A DNA stretch of 64,000 nucleotides, taken from assembly GCA_951213105.1 (NCBI GenBank), contig OX578148.1, positions 143,970,043 through 144,034,042 on the forward strand, written 5' to 3'. Of the stretch, positions 1 to 11,527 are shown piece after piece. A model generated the notes under the pieces. That model had not been told where the DNA came from. It did no database searches and worked only from the letters and a program-made list of their open reading frames with translations. Within the stretch, counting starts at the first letter, position 1, and each line of letters starts with the position of its first letter. The DNA is from Amaurobius ferox (Eukaryota > Arthropoda > Arachnida > Araneae > Amaurobiidae). The translations under genes and the position numbers were made by a program.

Positions 1-1364
1 TAGTCCGGACCTCAATTAGTTCGAAGAACATTGGAGAAGTTAAAAACGCACAAAAAGCCTCCCGTCGCATGGGGAGGGGCTTCAATTGGCAGAAGAGCTC
101 CAGCGTTAGCGGGGTCCGCTTGCCTGCTAGCATCCTGATAAAAGACATGCCTTAGATAATAAAATGTATAATTAATCAACGGATAGGTTTATGAAATTGT
201 CTTTTTTCTGGAGGAATCTGTTGTACTTTAAAAAAAATGAACGATGGATGGCAAGTCAATTTCGGTATATCGTAATATAAAAATCGAAGAGTTTTAAAAC
301 GCACGAAAAGTATATATTTTTTTTAAAATTCACTCAAAATCGTCTAATAATCGTATGGATTCCAGTCACAGTTTGTTTGAAAGATAATTTTTCGATCTTT
401 TTGATCATGTCAATATGAAAACTTGATCGTATCAATATGGAAAGTTGATCGTATCAAGATGGGTTTTGTGCGAATATCGGTCAAAATCGTTGTGAATCGG
501 GATGAAACTTAAAAAAGTAACTAAAAACTAATTCGAAATTTAAGAAAAAATAACTCCGAGGAGCACCTAATCGGGTCCTGAAGTACCTGTGTACCCAATT
601 TCATGGTCGTACGACGCTTACATTTTCCGTTACAGACTGCAGGCACACACAAACACAGAGATATTCGTTAAGTAAGATGGTGAAAGATAAGGATTGGATA
701 TTTAAGAATTTAGAATTTTATCTTACAGAACTAACAATTCACAATATTAACTAACTTTTTCAGTTGTCAAGATTGCGTGCTGATATTAAGAAAATGTACA
801 CCATCCTAAAATTCGAAAAACCCGACAATAGATGGCACCACTACACACATCTCACGAAATCCTTAAGGTGCACTTAGGTCAGCTGTTATCTCCAAATAAA
901 ATGGGATTACTGGAATATTTGATAGAATTTAGCATAAGTAGCACTACACACGAAACTTGAAATTTTTGAAGTGTATAACATCCATCAATATTAATGTCTA
1001 TCGAAATAATATATCTATATTAAGAAGGATCGTATTTTCTAGAAAGTGCAAAGCAGAACGCCAGAAATGTAGACAAGAGGGAGGAATGCTTTAAGCCAAT
1101 CAAGTGGCCACTCGAGCCGAACTGCAGTAGGAAATGAAATGTCGCGCAACCTTAACGATTGTTCCGAATAAGTAACAAGACAGGGTTAGGATAAGAGTAA
1201 ACTTGATATATTGGATTTATATGTAATGAAAATACTTACCCTGTTAAACCAGATGCACTTACCAACCAGTGAATTAGAAACCCAGGTTCAATATTTTATG
1301 GGTCCAAATTACAGCCCGTATGCGGATCGACATGGATTTTACAAGGTGCTGGAGTGCATTTAAA
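1..1364. other. AT-rich intergenic DNA, no gene seen
   Basis: No credible coding region or RNA gene. Around 400-470 a short degenerate tandem motif (TTGATCGTATCAATATG-like, about 21 bp) recurs two to three times. A segment at about 556-655 is a dispersed repeat annotated separately. The rest shows no pattern I can name. Confidence 0.6.
556..655 (-). repeat. Inverted partial copy of the Helitron-like dispersed repeat
   Basis: Read on the minus strand, this stretch matches 8165-8260: both carry CAGTCTGTA, then GTCGTACG-CCAT, then ACTTCAGGACCC, in the same order and spacing. The copies are clearly diverged. It shows that the 8.1-8.5 kb repeat is a dispersed family. The class is inferred only from the other copy's terminus. 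Confidence 0.5.
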
Positions 1365-2000
1365 TCAAGAAAGTAGAAGCAGATCGCAAGCTCCTGTACG
1401 TCTTTCCCAACGTTCTCGATAAAGTTTAAATTTGATATCAGTCGCGCTCCGTGAACCGCTGTTGCACGGTTCCTGCGCGGCAGATGCTAGAATGTGCTGT
1501 AAAAGTGCAACCCGACTTTCCTGAAGCATCAGGTACCAAATGAACAGAACATGCCTTATACCATGATGCCGCCACCACAACCTTAACTGTAGAAACAAGG
1601 CAGGGTGGATTCGTGGCTTTCTCCGCCTGCCATCGATACAAAACAAGGATTTCCGCAACCCAGACCCGAGGACTGGCCAGAGAGGCTGAACATCTCAATC
1701 TCGGGCTGGGAAAATGTATCGATCCACAGCAAGAAACAAGAACAACGAGCGCACCGAGCCGAACAGAAAAAATCGCCGACTCCACCATGCCACACGCGAA
1801 CCACCCGGGACACACAAGGGGACAACAGACCATTGCCCATCAGGCGAGGCTAACCGCCACTAGTCCCAGCAAGGAACGCCGACGGTGACGACCGAAACCC
1901 CCACCCAATAGATCAGGGACCCGCCCGCAAAGGGACCATTCAGACAACAGGCTCTACCACGGAACGGCGACGCCCCCACACGCACAGAAATTTACTATAT
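1365..2000. other. GC-richer stretch with overlapping non-coding ORFs
   Basis: Base composition rises here compared with the flanks, and open frames of 80-130 codons occur on both strands and in several frames at once. That is expected from a stop-poor, C-rich stretch. No frame shows a recognisable domain or start context, so I do not call a gene. The compositional step suggests a foreign insertion of unknown type. Confidence 0.4.
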
Positions 2001-2940
2001 CTAAAGGCTCGTGCATGGCTAAGGCGTTTACACGGCCTACAATAACATTTGCTTCATTTTGCAAGGAATAAAACATAAACCATGAGAACAAAGTTCAATA
2101 TCAAATTATCAGAATGCATTATGACATATTGACAACTACAACAATATCAATAAAATTATAAAACAGCAAAAATGAAGGCCAACATTACAACAAAGATAGC
2201 TTTTAAATAAAATAAAACACATCATTCCTCCCAATTCACCACTAAAATGTTTAAATATCAAAACCCTGAAATAAAAATGTTCTAATAACTCTACACAACA
2301 CCCTACCCCAGACAGCCACAGCACAAAAGAAGAACTTAAACAAAAAGCAGTTGATCCCCAAACCGTTTGAACGAAGAGCCGACACTGCCAACCATACCCG
2401 AGAAAGAAGATGAACCACTTATATGCCACCTAACCAACCAGTCCCAGAAAAATATAACAAGAAAGATCAATCATGCATAAAGCATTGATTATGAAAATGA
2501 AACACTTTTCAGCTTCAATGCAATGCCATTTAAACATCTCTAAGATGCGATACATTCTTCGGCAATATTTTTAAAATTATCACAATACTATAATATCACA
2601 ATATTATATTTGAAAACTTAAAATTTCATCGAAAAAATGAACTTCATTCAAATGACGGCATTGAAATATAAATTGCCTGGTTTAAGCATCTCTAAAATGC
2701 GATACATTCCTCCGTAATATTTTTAAAATTATCATAATACTACAATAAATTATTATATTTGAAAACTTCAATCAAAAACAAATGAAATATATTCAGATGA
2801 CGTCATCGAAATATAGCACGCCTGGCTCTCTCTATAAAAACAGCATTTCATTCATTAACTTTTTCCATTCATTTCATTCATCACAACAATATAATAATTT
2901 ATTTTATTTAAAAACTTAAGACCATGGAGGTGCAAGTAAT
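2001..2940. other. AT-rich non-coding DNA with a two-copy tandem repeat
   Basis: No gene seen. The only structure is the 152-bp tandem repeat annotated at 2531-2838. The remainder is A/T-rich with no recognisable motif. Confidence 0.5.
2531..2838. repeat. Two-copy tandem repeat, period about 152 bp
   Basis: Copies begin at 2531 (TAAACATCTCTAAGATGCG) and 2683 (TAAGCATCTCTAAAATGCG) and continue with the same ATATTTTTAAAATTATCA run, an A/T-rich middle and a closing GACG-CAT-GAAATATA block. They are roughly 85-90 percent similar by eye. No coding content; probably an old local duplication. Confidence 0.75.
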
Positions 2941-2984
2941 TAAACTCTATGCTTAAAACTTCATTGAAAAAATCGTCCTTCCTT

Positions 2985-3240
2985 GTCGAAAGTCCAGACC
3001 GTCTGGCTCATCCTAGGACAAAGAGCAGCAAGGTGGGCGGCCAGGCGTCCTTCCCTGTGAAAACCCCAGGCCGTCCGACTCGTCCAGAGGACTTAGAGTA
3101 TCTATTTGGACGACCGGGCGTCCTTCCCTGTTGTTGTTGTTGAGACCCAGACCGTCCGACCTACCAGAAAGGTGTTGAAAACCCAGGCCGTCCGGCTCGT
3201 CAACAAGGACTTGAGCATCCATTTGGACGGCCGGGACGGC
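2985..3240. repeat. GC-rich degenerate units with inverted GGACG/CGTCC ends
   Basis: Three to four imperfect units, each beginning near CCAGGCCGTCCGACTCGTC and ending near ATTTGGACGACCGGG. The ends of each unit are roughly inverted (CCGTCC...GGACG). GCGTCCTTCCCTGTG links units at 3047 and 3118 and recurs just beyond the 5S-like sequence at 3597. A single free-standing unit lies inside a DR1 copy at 61421-61476. This is GC-rich DNA in an AT-rich window. No transposase or RNA identity is recognised. Confidence 0.6.
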
Positions 3241-3592
3241 ACCAGAAAGGTGTAAGGTAACTGTATGGACGGCCGGGAAGTGCCACCCAATTTAGACCGG
3301 AACCCAGTGGGGGAGGCATCCACAGGGACCGTACCCTCCTTCCCCTACCACCAACCTCTCGGAAGGACTTACGGACCCACATGTTTAACGTGATCGTACT
3401 CCGCATGAACACGGCGGCATTTGTGGCAGCGTGCAAATCTAGCGCGCAAACCACGGGGATACCGCACCCGAGATGGCCAACAGCACGCGGCGTTCCGAGG
3501 TGGTCACCCACCAAGTACTAACCGCGCCCGATGCTGCTTCACTTCGGTGATCTAACGAGAACCGGTGTTTTCAGCACGGTACGGCCGTTGGC
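3240..3592 (-). mobile_element. Candidate 5S-headed SINE (SINE3-like)
   Basis: On the minus strand the sequence starts with a full 5S rRNA-like head (3592 to 3476) and runs on without a break into about 235 bp of GC-rich unrelated sequence. There is no T-run after the 5S part, so the normal RNA polymerase III stop is missing. A 5S head fused to a unique body is the layout of SINE3-class retroposons. I did not find a poly-A tail or target duplication, so a degenerate 5S gene in a GC-rich repeat remains possible. Confidence 0.4.
3476..3592 (-). rRNA. 5S rRNA-like sequence (gene or SINE head)
   Basis: Read on the minus strand, this 117-bp segment starts GCCAACGGCCGTACC and ends GCCGCGTGCTGTTGGC, so the two ends pair as in the 5S helix I. 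Inside are the eukaryotic 5S landmarks in order: GTTCTCGTTAGATCACCGAAGT, AAGCAGCATCGGGC (box A / intermediate element region), GGTTAGTACTTGGTGGGTGACC (box C region) and GGAACGCCGCG. Length is close to the usual 119-121 nt. The internal promoter looks intact, but there is no T-run terminator just downstream and no tandem 5S neighbours, so I suspect a retroposed or SINE-borne copy rather than a working array member. Confidence 0.85.
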
Positions 3593-3615
3593 CCAGGCGT
3601 CCTTCCCTGTGTAAA

Positions 3616-5265
3616 ATCAATGAATATTTCATTCATATCAGCTATATTGCAGACTGCGTGAGCTAAATAATTTTGTGTTAAAGAAATGCAGCAATTCTTA
3701 TACAACTCATTCTACATCTTTTGGTATTTGCATTCTCCATAAGTGAAAATTAGGCTTTGTTGTAGAAATAATCAAAGTTGGATGATCATTTAAACTCAAA
3801 TATATTGTAATTGCGTTGTTTCAGTATGTAGGTACACGGAATTTAAGCAAAAATAAAGCGGTTTTAGGACGAATACAATACTCAATATGAATTAAAAAGA
3901 ACTTTAAAAATCACGATTTTTACAAGATGGATGCCATATTTTATTTTGAAGTGGGTTACGTGATCTCTTCATATAATGGTCACGTGATCGCTTCATATAA
4001 AAGGTGTAATTATTATTTTAATTTTTATTAAAAACTACTGGATATATTTTGCTGAAATATTTTTATATATTTTATGGGATAATTTGAATATTTCCTAAAA
4101 CTTTCGAAGCAATTTATGAATTTTAAATCCGCTTAAAAATTGTTTGAAAAATTAGGTCCCATAGGGTTCAATGTATATCATTTTTTCAACAAGGGTTCAA
4201 TCCGAAAGTAATTGGGTGATATTATTCATTTATATTCCCCTAGGTTCCACAGACCGTCTGAACAACATACTAAAATTTCATTTTGATAAAGTCATTTTTA
4301 CGGCAGTTATACGTCCATGCTAACGGACAGATAGACAGACAGAATGAACAAAGTCATAAACACTTTTCAACTTTGTAAAGTGTTAAAAAGTAAAATAAAG
4401 GCGCTGCAATTAAAAGTCCACAAAAATTAATACAAAATACCACAAAACCCCTCTATTATACCCACAAACAAATTCCAATTAAATACTATAAAAATCATAG
4501 CATTTCAAAAACCAAAGCTTGTAACAACCCGTAAGAAAACCAAGAATAGGAGACACGAACTACAGGTATGAAGCAATCGCTAAACCCTAATCCCTACCCA
4601 CCAACTAGAAAATTTCAGTCTCAATCATTCTATTTAAAAATTCACAAATTCTAAAACCCCTAGTTATATACAATCATATGATAGCCTGGTCAAATACTAC
4701 TGCAACAAATCATATACTTTTGAAATAAAACTTTAAAACTCAATTATAAACAGATTGGCTTCCCCCCAAACTCCAACATATGAGTTCCTGATGGTCACCT
4801 AAACAAATTAGCTCTATTAAATTATAACTAAAATAAAAACACCTTAACAATACTAGGAACCCAAGAGAATCCAAGAGGGAAAACCTAAAATCCACCTACA
4901 GTACAATTAACTTTAATCCCATTTCTCATTATACTAAATCCATTTCTAAAAAAGTCAATTACCAAACTTTACGACCAGGCCAACAACGATTATTCACAGA
5001 TGCATTTCCTATTCCCTCAATAACCTTACAAATAGAATCCCAAACATATCATATAGTATTATCTGTGAATTTTATATTGACTCAACTCCTTTCTAAAAGA
5101 CTCACGATAGAATCGTCCCCGAAAGTATTCGGGTTGACAAAACAAGGATTTGAATCATCGGATGTCCAGTGGCACTGTAAACGCATTTTCACGTCCTTCG
5201 CCGAAATGAGGCGCCGATTCGCATTGTTTGGCTGGAGATCGGCTATGAGCAGCCTTTATTGACAT
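3616..5265. other. AT-rich non-coding DNA
   Basis: No gene recognised. A stretch at about 4240-4390 (ACAGACCGTCTGAAC... then ACGGACAGATAGACAGACAG) looks like a fragment of a dispersed insect/arachnid-type repeat, but I have no second copy here. The 5065-5262 frame has no domain. Parts near 5125 share CGAAAGTATTCGGGTTGACA with 6711-6725, which hints at one more small dispersed repeat. Confidence 0.5.
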
Positions 5266-6160
5266 CCTTCGTCACGGATTCGAATTCGAGTTTGCGACGG
5301 GACAGCACGTTTCAAGCATCCCTGATCACGAATAGAACATTTTTGAAGTGGTGTGTGTGTGCCTGCCAGTGAGTCTGTTAAGACGAACGAATGGACCGAT
5401 TCGAACGAAATTGGATACAAAAATTACAATCCGTAAACACTAGAAGTCTATTGTTTTTATACGCAATCGAATGTTCAGAACCCCCCCCCCCCCCCTAAAT
5501 TTTCGAGTGAAATTTTGAAAAAATCGTAAAAAAAAAACGAAACATCTAATAAAGTTACGCAAATAGACATTTCTTATGTAATTTTTCATTAGAAAACGAT
5601 TGACATAAATTTTAGAACGCTAATATGAACCGTTCTCGAGGTATTGCACATTTTCATTTTTCAAAAAAATTATCAAAAAATCATATACAATAAAAAAAAA
5701 TATTTCCTATTGAGAAACATGTTCACTTTTCATATGTAATATCATACGAAAAATTGGGTGACATCATTCTCGTGGATCTAGCTCGTTCTATTCATGAAAA
5801 AAGATACTTAAATACTTTTGTATTTGAACGCCAATAGTCATTTATCTGCTGTAAGAATAACTTATTTCTCCGTCCATAACGCTTGGCGAGATTTTGACGA
5901 CGAATTGGATGGAATGTCGCCAACTTGGTGACTTTTTAAATGTTGCTAAATTAACGAAAAACTCGCCAATGGATAAAAATGAAGCTAAATCAATGAAATT
6001 GGCGATTCATTAACGAAAATTCAATATCTTGGAAAGAATATAAATATCTACTATAAAAATAATCTAATTTTTTTTACTGTAAAAGTAGTAAATTCATTAT
6101 ATTATATAAGGAAAGTCATGTGCTGCCCACATCAGATTTTTTTTAAATGGAAACAAATCT
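5266..6160 (+). repeat. DR1 dispersed repeat, near-complete copy a
   Basis: About 0.9 kb. In order: a CACGTTTCAAGCATCCCTGATCACGAA block; a short GT-rich microsatellite; a GAACGAA-TGGACCGATTCGAACG block; a long A/T middle with a poly-C run at 5488; a CTCGTTC...GTATTTGAACGCCAATAG block; a set of CGCCAA/TTGGCG inverted words; and a tail AAGGAAAGTC...CCCACATCAGATT. The same order is found inverted at 32347-33290 and in shorter copies at 33745, about 51950-52267 plus 58643-59420, and 61304. Non-coding and non-autonomous; superfamily not recognised. Confidence 0.8.
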
Positions 6161-8127
6161 GACGTTTTCCCCACTCCGTCGGCGGCAGGCATTCTTAAGC
6201 TATCATATTAATGGCCTTAAGCGACCAACGTATTTGTCTTCCATGACCAACGTATTGCCTTCCATGACCAACGTAATTTGCAGACGGTGATTACAAATTA
6301 TTTAATAAAACAATGAAAAACATATTATGAAGATCATCCAGCTGGTAGGTGAATAAATAAATATATAATTATATTAAAAAAATGGCGATGCAATAACGGT
6401 TATATTAGAAACATTATGATTATAGGCCGTTCAAGGCTGAGAATTACGAACGTTTACGTTGTGGCAGAAAATGCTATTGTAGATGAAAAAAGGAGTACGT
6501 GGTAATATTAGTGGCGTGGGATAGAATTTAATGGGGTCACAATAAGGTCCTGATATGAGATAGGAATTTAGTATAAGAAAAGGGTAAGTTAAAGGGGGAA
6601 GCTTAAAATTTCTATATTATAGTATATAGTATAACTCGAACGTTAATAAACTCATCGAAATAAGTTATTAGAGAGAGACATCAGGCATGTAATGGCCAAA
6701 ATGGCCAACAAAGTATTCGGGTTGACACAAAAACTGTCTGAATTTTAGTCTGTCTACAGTCCCAAGAAAATTTTGATCCCAATGCAAATAACAGAATCTA
6801 TGGATCGGTTTCGAATCTATGAATCTGTTCAGCATGGAATAGCCAACGATTGATAAGCCCATTTTCTTGCTGACACTGCAGATGAAGCTGAGCGTAAAAC
6901 TTGGTGAGAAGCGTCAACTGCAATGAGAGCGTGATCCCAGCATTCTCTTTCAGGCCAGTTTTGGACACATGGTAGATACCTATAAATAATAGACCCATAA
7001 ATCAGTGACAATCGACTCCCAAATGGAGCGAACCGGACGTCAACTCAAACTACTTCCGAGGATCGGGCATTTTATGGTTACGACTTGATTTAATTTATAA
7101 GTCACGTCATGAAAATGGAATTGTGCTTCAATTCTAAAATGACATCGGACCATTCAAGTTGAAGAGAGAAAAAGTTCAGTTTCGAAAGCCCCGATTCTTC
7201 TTGTTCTTCGAGCTACCCGAAATTTGTAAGTTATCTGCAAAAGTCCAAAGTGTATCACCGCACATCGACGGATGGTGATCTTTGCGGCTAACGGCTGCAC
7301 TTTCTTGAAATTTCAAAATATGGGAAATGATCCGTTTCCTTTCGCTCCTTCAAATTCCTTTTACCTGCAATCCCGATTTGAAGTCGGTTTTCAGTCGCGG
7401 AAGAACAGCGAGTGTTCCCTTTCGGGTCTTTCTCTTTCTACAAATAGCGCAGAGGTTGAAGAACTTTTCTCCAGAGTGAATGGAGCTTTTATTAATAGAT
7501 GCAAACAGAACATCTGCAAAGTGGGTCGGCCTCAGTGGAAAAGTGGTCCTGGCCCGAAATCGCTCTTTTATGTACCGGCAAGACGAGTTGTCCGTTATGC
7601 CCTGACAGATTGGTTTATCATGCTTTGCTTTGCATGCGATTCTATGCTTTGATCCTCATTGTTTGAAATCTTACCCGCGAGGTCAGAAAAAGTCCTCGCC
7701 CGTATCGACCCCTCGCTACTGACATTTAAATCTATCCATTCTATTGACATTTAAATCCATCCATTCTATTGACATTTAACTCTATCCATTTCTAAGATGT
7801 ATCCACAGAATGGCAGCCAACATATAAAATAGCATATAATACATTTCGCGGTTTTGTCAGTCATTCGAGGGCCTCCACACTCAAATCTGTTTTCGTATGA
7901 AGCTTTCATGAGACAAGGAAAGATAAACTATTTTATAATGCTGTATTGGATTATACTGTGTTGTGTCGAAAACGAAACTTCATTCGCACAGAATGGATTC
8001 GAACAAATGGATTGTAACAAATGGATGGCAGATTTCGACGGGGTGAAGAAAATGTCAGCCAAAGAAGACATACTTAGAGAAAGTTAAATTGTTTTTAAAG
8101 CTCTATCGAAGTCCACAGATGCTCTGC
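6161..8127. other. Non-coding DNA, no convincing gene
   Basis: A 126-codon plus-strand frame at 7272-7652 has no domain or homology I recognise and is in the length range expected by chance. Small tandem motifs occur: GACCAACGTATT-like at 6222-6285 and a 25-bp ATTGACATTTAAATC unit three times at about 7722-7790. Nothing else can be supported. Confidence 0.5.
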
Positions 8128-8493
8128 GGGGGTACAAATATATATAATAAAAGAAAATGTCTGTCTGTATGTATTTGTAGTCTGTAGTGGGAAATCTAAG
8201 AGTCGTACGGCCATAAAACTGGGTGAAGAGTTACTTCAGGACCCAAAATGATGCGCCTCGGCGAGAATTGTTGTTGTTGTAATCGGACTGTTTTCGGCGA
8301 GAATTTTTGTTGTTGTCATATGTCGTTGTATTAAAGCGTTCTTTAAATTTCGTTCATCGGAATTTGAAAGTATTCTCTGAATCTAAAACAAAAGAACGTT
8401 TAATAATCCCGCTTATAACAACGAGAAAAAAAATAAAATAAAGTGCTGTGTGAGTGTACACACGGTCTTATTTCCCGGGCGACATTTTCTAGT
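8128..8493 (+). mobile_element. Helitron-like non-autonomous element (tentative)
   Basis: Starts in an AT-rich TATATATAATAAAAG block followed by TGTCTGTCTGTATG and ends in CATTTTCTAGT at 8483-8493. Rolling-circle Helitrons have a CTRR terminus inserted before T and a short hairpin just upstream; here CTAG/T is preceded by CCCGGG and by GTGTG...CACAC. A diverged inverted copy lies at 556-655. No Rep/helicase gene is present. The call rests on end motifs only. Confidence 0.35.
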
Positions 8494-9591
8494 ATTTCAT
8501 ATGAGTGATGCTTTAGTATTTTTCACGATTGAATTTTTAAACGGAAGCAGAGTTAGGAGGCGGACAAACATATGTAAAACAATGTATCGCAAACTTGACA
8601 TATGTAAATAAGTCAATATATTTCATGGGCTATATATCGTCTCTCTTCCATTCAAAATTTTACCAATTTTGTTATTCAGCCGAAGTTCGTCGCCAATATA
8701 CGCTAAGTTTGGAAAGAAGTTGTTGGTTAAGAAGTTTTGAATGTCTGCACAGTTGTCAATGCTCTATGAAATGCCCAAAACGAAAAGACATAAGGTTCCA
8801 TAAAATCTTGCCCCAAACCTAACGATCTTCAGTTACTTACGGAAGAGGTTCACAACCTCTTGAGCATTCATTATAAATTCATTATTATATTGGCATCGAA
8901 ATGGAATATTATATTCTATAATCTGGAAAAGTCGAAGCCCGACCTGGAAAGGTCTGATTTTGCTTTTGTAACCCGGGATGCGTCTTTCATTTCTAATGGT
9001 AATGTTTAAAGGATTGCCTCGATCGGAGATAGAAAGGTGGCTCAAGGTGACTCTGGGGCAGGAGTTATTTCGGATCGTTGCCAGCAAGCACTCTCAATGT
9101 CGAACGGAACAATATTTGATTACATAACATATTTGTACTTTAAAGACGACGAGATCGTATGAAAGAGTTTCTTTTAAACAGTTTCGGGGCAAAGAATTGT
9201 ACTTTTTCTCACTTTCTTTCGAAGCATGCCAGTGAGTTCGGGAAATTTAAAGAAAGTGCTCGACTTTCTCATCAAAGGAAAATGCTCTTCGATTTTAAGG
9301 GACACTCGTGACGTCACGAGCACAGAAATTGGATTTCGGCCATTTTTCATTTCAAACTGTTGAGCCATCGGAACATTTTAAATTTTAAAGTTTTCGCTCT
9401 ATCTAGTTCTAGATATTTCGATAGCAGTACCGGCTATAAAGTTTCATAAAAATCTATTCATATGCGTGGAAGATATCGTTCACTTTGAAAGTAGTCAAAG
9501 CATATTCAGGAGGTTTTAAACCATATATTGCCATCCAAATCTCGAAATCGAAAATTTTCTTGAAACCATACTACATACATAAGCTATTTAA
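8494..9591. other. Non-coding DNA, no gene recognised
   Basis: Short frames on both strands (for example minus 8833-9087 and 9174-9368) carry no motif I know. Nothing repetitive or structured is apparent in this stretch. Confidence 0.45.

Positions 9592-9632
<41 letters not shown>
9592..9632. repeat. (TA)n microsatellite
   Basis: About 20 uninterrupted TA dinucleotides. A further short TA run follows at 61842-61862 near the other end of the window. Confidence 0.95.
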
Positions 9633-9633
<1 letters not shown>

Positions 9634-9658
9634 TATATAAGCTATAGTACGAAAGAGT

Positions 9659-9710
9659 AAACATATTAATTAGTTATCATCCAAAAGGGTGATAACTAAT
9701 TAATATGTTT
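9659..9710. repeat. Perfect 21-bp hairpin
   Basis: AAACATATTAATTAGTTATCA at 9659-9679 is repeated as its exact reverse complement at 9690-9710, with a 10-nt loop (TCCAAAAGGG). It sits just after the TA microsatellite. It could be the core of a miniature foldback element; no function can be inferred. Confidence 0.85.
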
Positions 9711-9775
9711 GCATCTGAAATGAACCACCTACGGGATAGGAAGACTAACGGAACGAACAACAAACATTGGGGGCC

Positions 9776-9825
9776 GAGTTGCCAACATATTGGATGACAA
9801 AAATTATCCAATATGCTGGCAACTC
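9776..9825. repeat. 20-bp hairpin with one mismatch
   Basis: GAGTTGCCAACATATTGGAT and ATCCAATATGCTGGCAACTC form a 20-bp stem with one mismatch and a short loop. It lies only 65 bp from the hairpin at 9659-9710, so the two may belong to one small element. Confidence 0.8.
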
Positions 9826-10029
9826 ATTCCTCATTTGGAGTATTTTTCTTTATTTCAAGCTCCAATTTTTTATGCAAACAAAAGTTATGCTATATTTTAT
9901 AAAAGTATTGCAATAAGCACATTAAAATAATTTAAAGACATCAAAAGTATATAGGCAATAATACTTTAAAAGCAGCCCACCTGGCGAGAAGTAGACAAAT
10001 GTAGAACTTCGCGTCTTGCACATGATACA

Positions 10030-10895
10030 GGCATTGAGCCTCCCCTGTTTAAAATTTAATTTAAAAATATTTTTATTTACTATATGTTTTAATGTAGCTT
10101 TGCTAATACATATGTCTTTTTTTTTAAAAAACTTTTACACTTACTTAAAATGAGACGTTTCAAAGTATTTTTTATCTCCAAGCTGAAATCATCTCCCTTC
10201 ACGGTGCGTCTAAAGAAGGAAGCATTGTCTTAGGACAGCCCACCTGTTAAACTCCGCCCTCGCTTATAAGCTAGAACTATAAGCTAGCTTCCAGAAAGGT
10301 GTGGTTATTTCTTTCCCCATTTTCAATCCTTTATAAACATCGTACTGACAGACAATGAATGGATATGAGACGTGAAGTTTCATGAATGAAAATTTTTGGG
10401 GCACAGCTAATGGACCCGCCATTTTAGGTCAAACAATTAATTAATCTTTGCAGACAAACGTCATATGTAATACTAAAATACATGAGTAATTTTCCCCAAA
10501 TAATATGACACTCACCTAGAAACAATATCAATACGAAGAGACACACTACCATTAAACAGCCATTACCATTAAACTACCATTAGACATGACTAGCATTAAA
10601 CTTAAGTTGTTTATAAAGTAGACTTAGTTACAGCAACAATATGGCGAAGCATCCGTTTGCGTATTTGGGAGTTTTAGAAAGAATAAATCAGATTTCCCGT
10701 TAAAAGTCGCGTTATAGGAGAATATCAGTTAAACAAAGCCATTGATCATTTTCGAGCGGATTTTTAGCATATTTGTGGTTTAGATATTTTTAAGTTTTCG
10801 AAATATAGTATTTGTAAATAATTAATTTTCAAAAAAATTGTTTAAGAACATTGTTGACTATTAGTGTTCTAACCCATTTTCAGTGTACTCCTTTG
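10030..10895 (+). repeat. DR2 dispersed repeat, copy 1
   Basis: About 0.87 kb, matching 30103-31010 in reverse orientation. Shared words in order include a TTTCAAAGTATTTTTT region, GCTAGCTT, GGTGTGGTTATTTCTTTCCCC, TTTATAAAC, AATGGA-CC-CCATTTTAGGTCAAAC, GGCGAAGCATCCGTTTGCGT, TTTGGGAGTTTTAGAAAGAATAA, AGCGGATTTTTAGCATAT, and CATTTTCAGTG at the far end. Similarity by eye is roughly 75-85 percent with indels. Non-coding; class unknown. Confidence 0.7.
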
Positions 10896-10973
10896 AATTG
10901 CTTTATTTCGTTAGTTCTAGCTGCTTATATTTACAAAACTAATATATTTTTTCTATCATTCGCTAATCAATGA

Positions 10974-11036
10974 TAGAAATATTATATTTCTACTATAATA
11001 TTAGAATATTATAGTAGAAATATAATATTCTAATAT
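10974..11036. repeat. Long AT-rich palindrome
   Basis: TAGAAATATTATATTTCTAC... is followed by its near-exact reverse complement ending ...GTAGAAATATAATATTCTA. Each arm is about 30 bp with almost no loop. It could extrude a cruciform or be the remnant of a TA-targeting MITE. Confidence 0.75.
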
Positions 11037-11046
11037 ATTTCTACTA

Positions 11047-11526
11047 TATACATAACCGCCGGTAAAACGTTTTCCAGGGGGAGGGAAGGGGGGGGGGGGC
11101 AAACCCAAACAAATGATGGACATCGACAGATTTGATGCTCGCCTTTGTTATATTAATGACCAAGGGGGAATCTGACCTCCCTTGACCTGTCCTATGCGCG
11201 ACCATGACTTCCTATTTCATAAAATGATTGTAAAAGTTCATCTAATTTAGAAATAAGAAAACATTTAAAATGTTATATCTGGTATGTATTCATCTTACAT
11301 AGGTAACATTTTAAAATCTCATGCATTTCATTGATTTTTATGCAAAATTATTTTATTTTATTCGCCAATAAATAAAACTTATTGAAAAAAACTTATGAAA
11401 AATGCTAATTTTAATATAAATTTCACATGTCATACCCCCTCCCCAGTCCCAAATCTCAGGCTACGCTACTCCTATTGCCATCCGTTACTCCTATTGCTCC
11501 GTACCTCCTATTGCCATAGCGTTAGA
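11047..11526. other. Non-coding spacer with poly-G run
   Basis: Contains a run of about 11 G at 11088-11098 next to GGAGGGAAGG, and otherwise AT-rich DNA. No gene seen. Confidence 0.5.
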
Positions 11527-11527
11527 G

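Noticed and set aside
1365..1888. Several 80-131 codon ORFs on both strands
   Set aside because: Overlapping open frames on both strands of a GC-richer patch; none has a motif. Typical shadow pattern.
7272..7652. 126-codon ORF as a host gene
   Set aside because: No domain, no recognisable homology, low-complexity-free but chance-length frame in non-coding surroundings. Cannot be supported from sequence alone.
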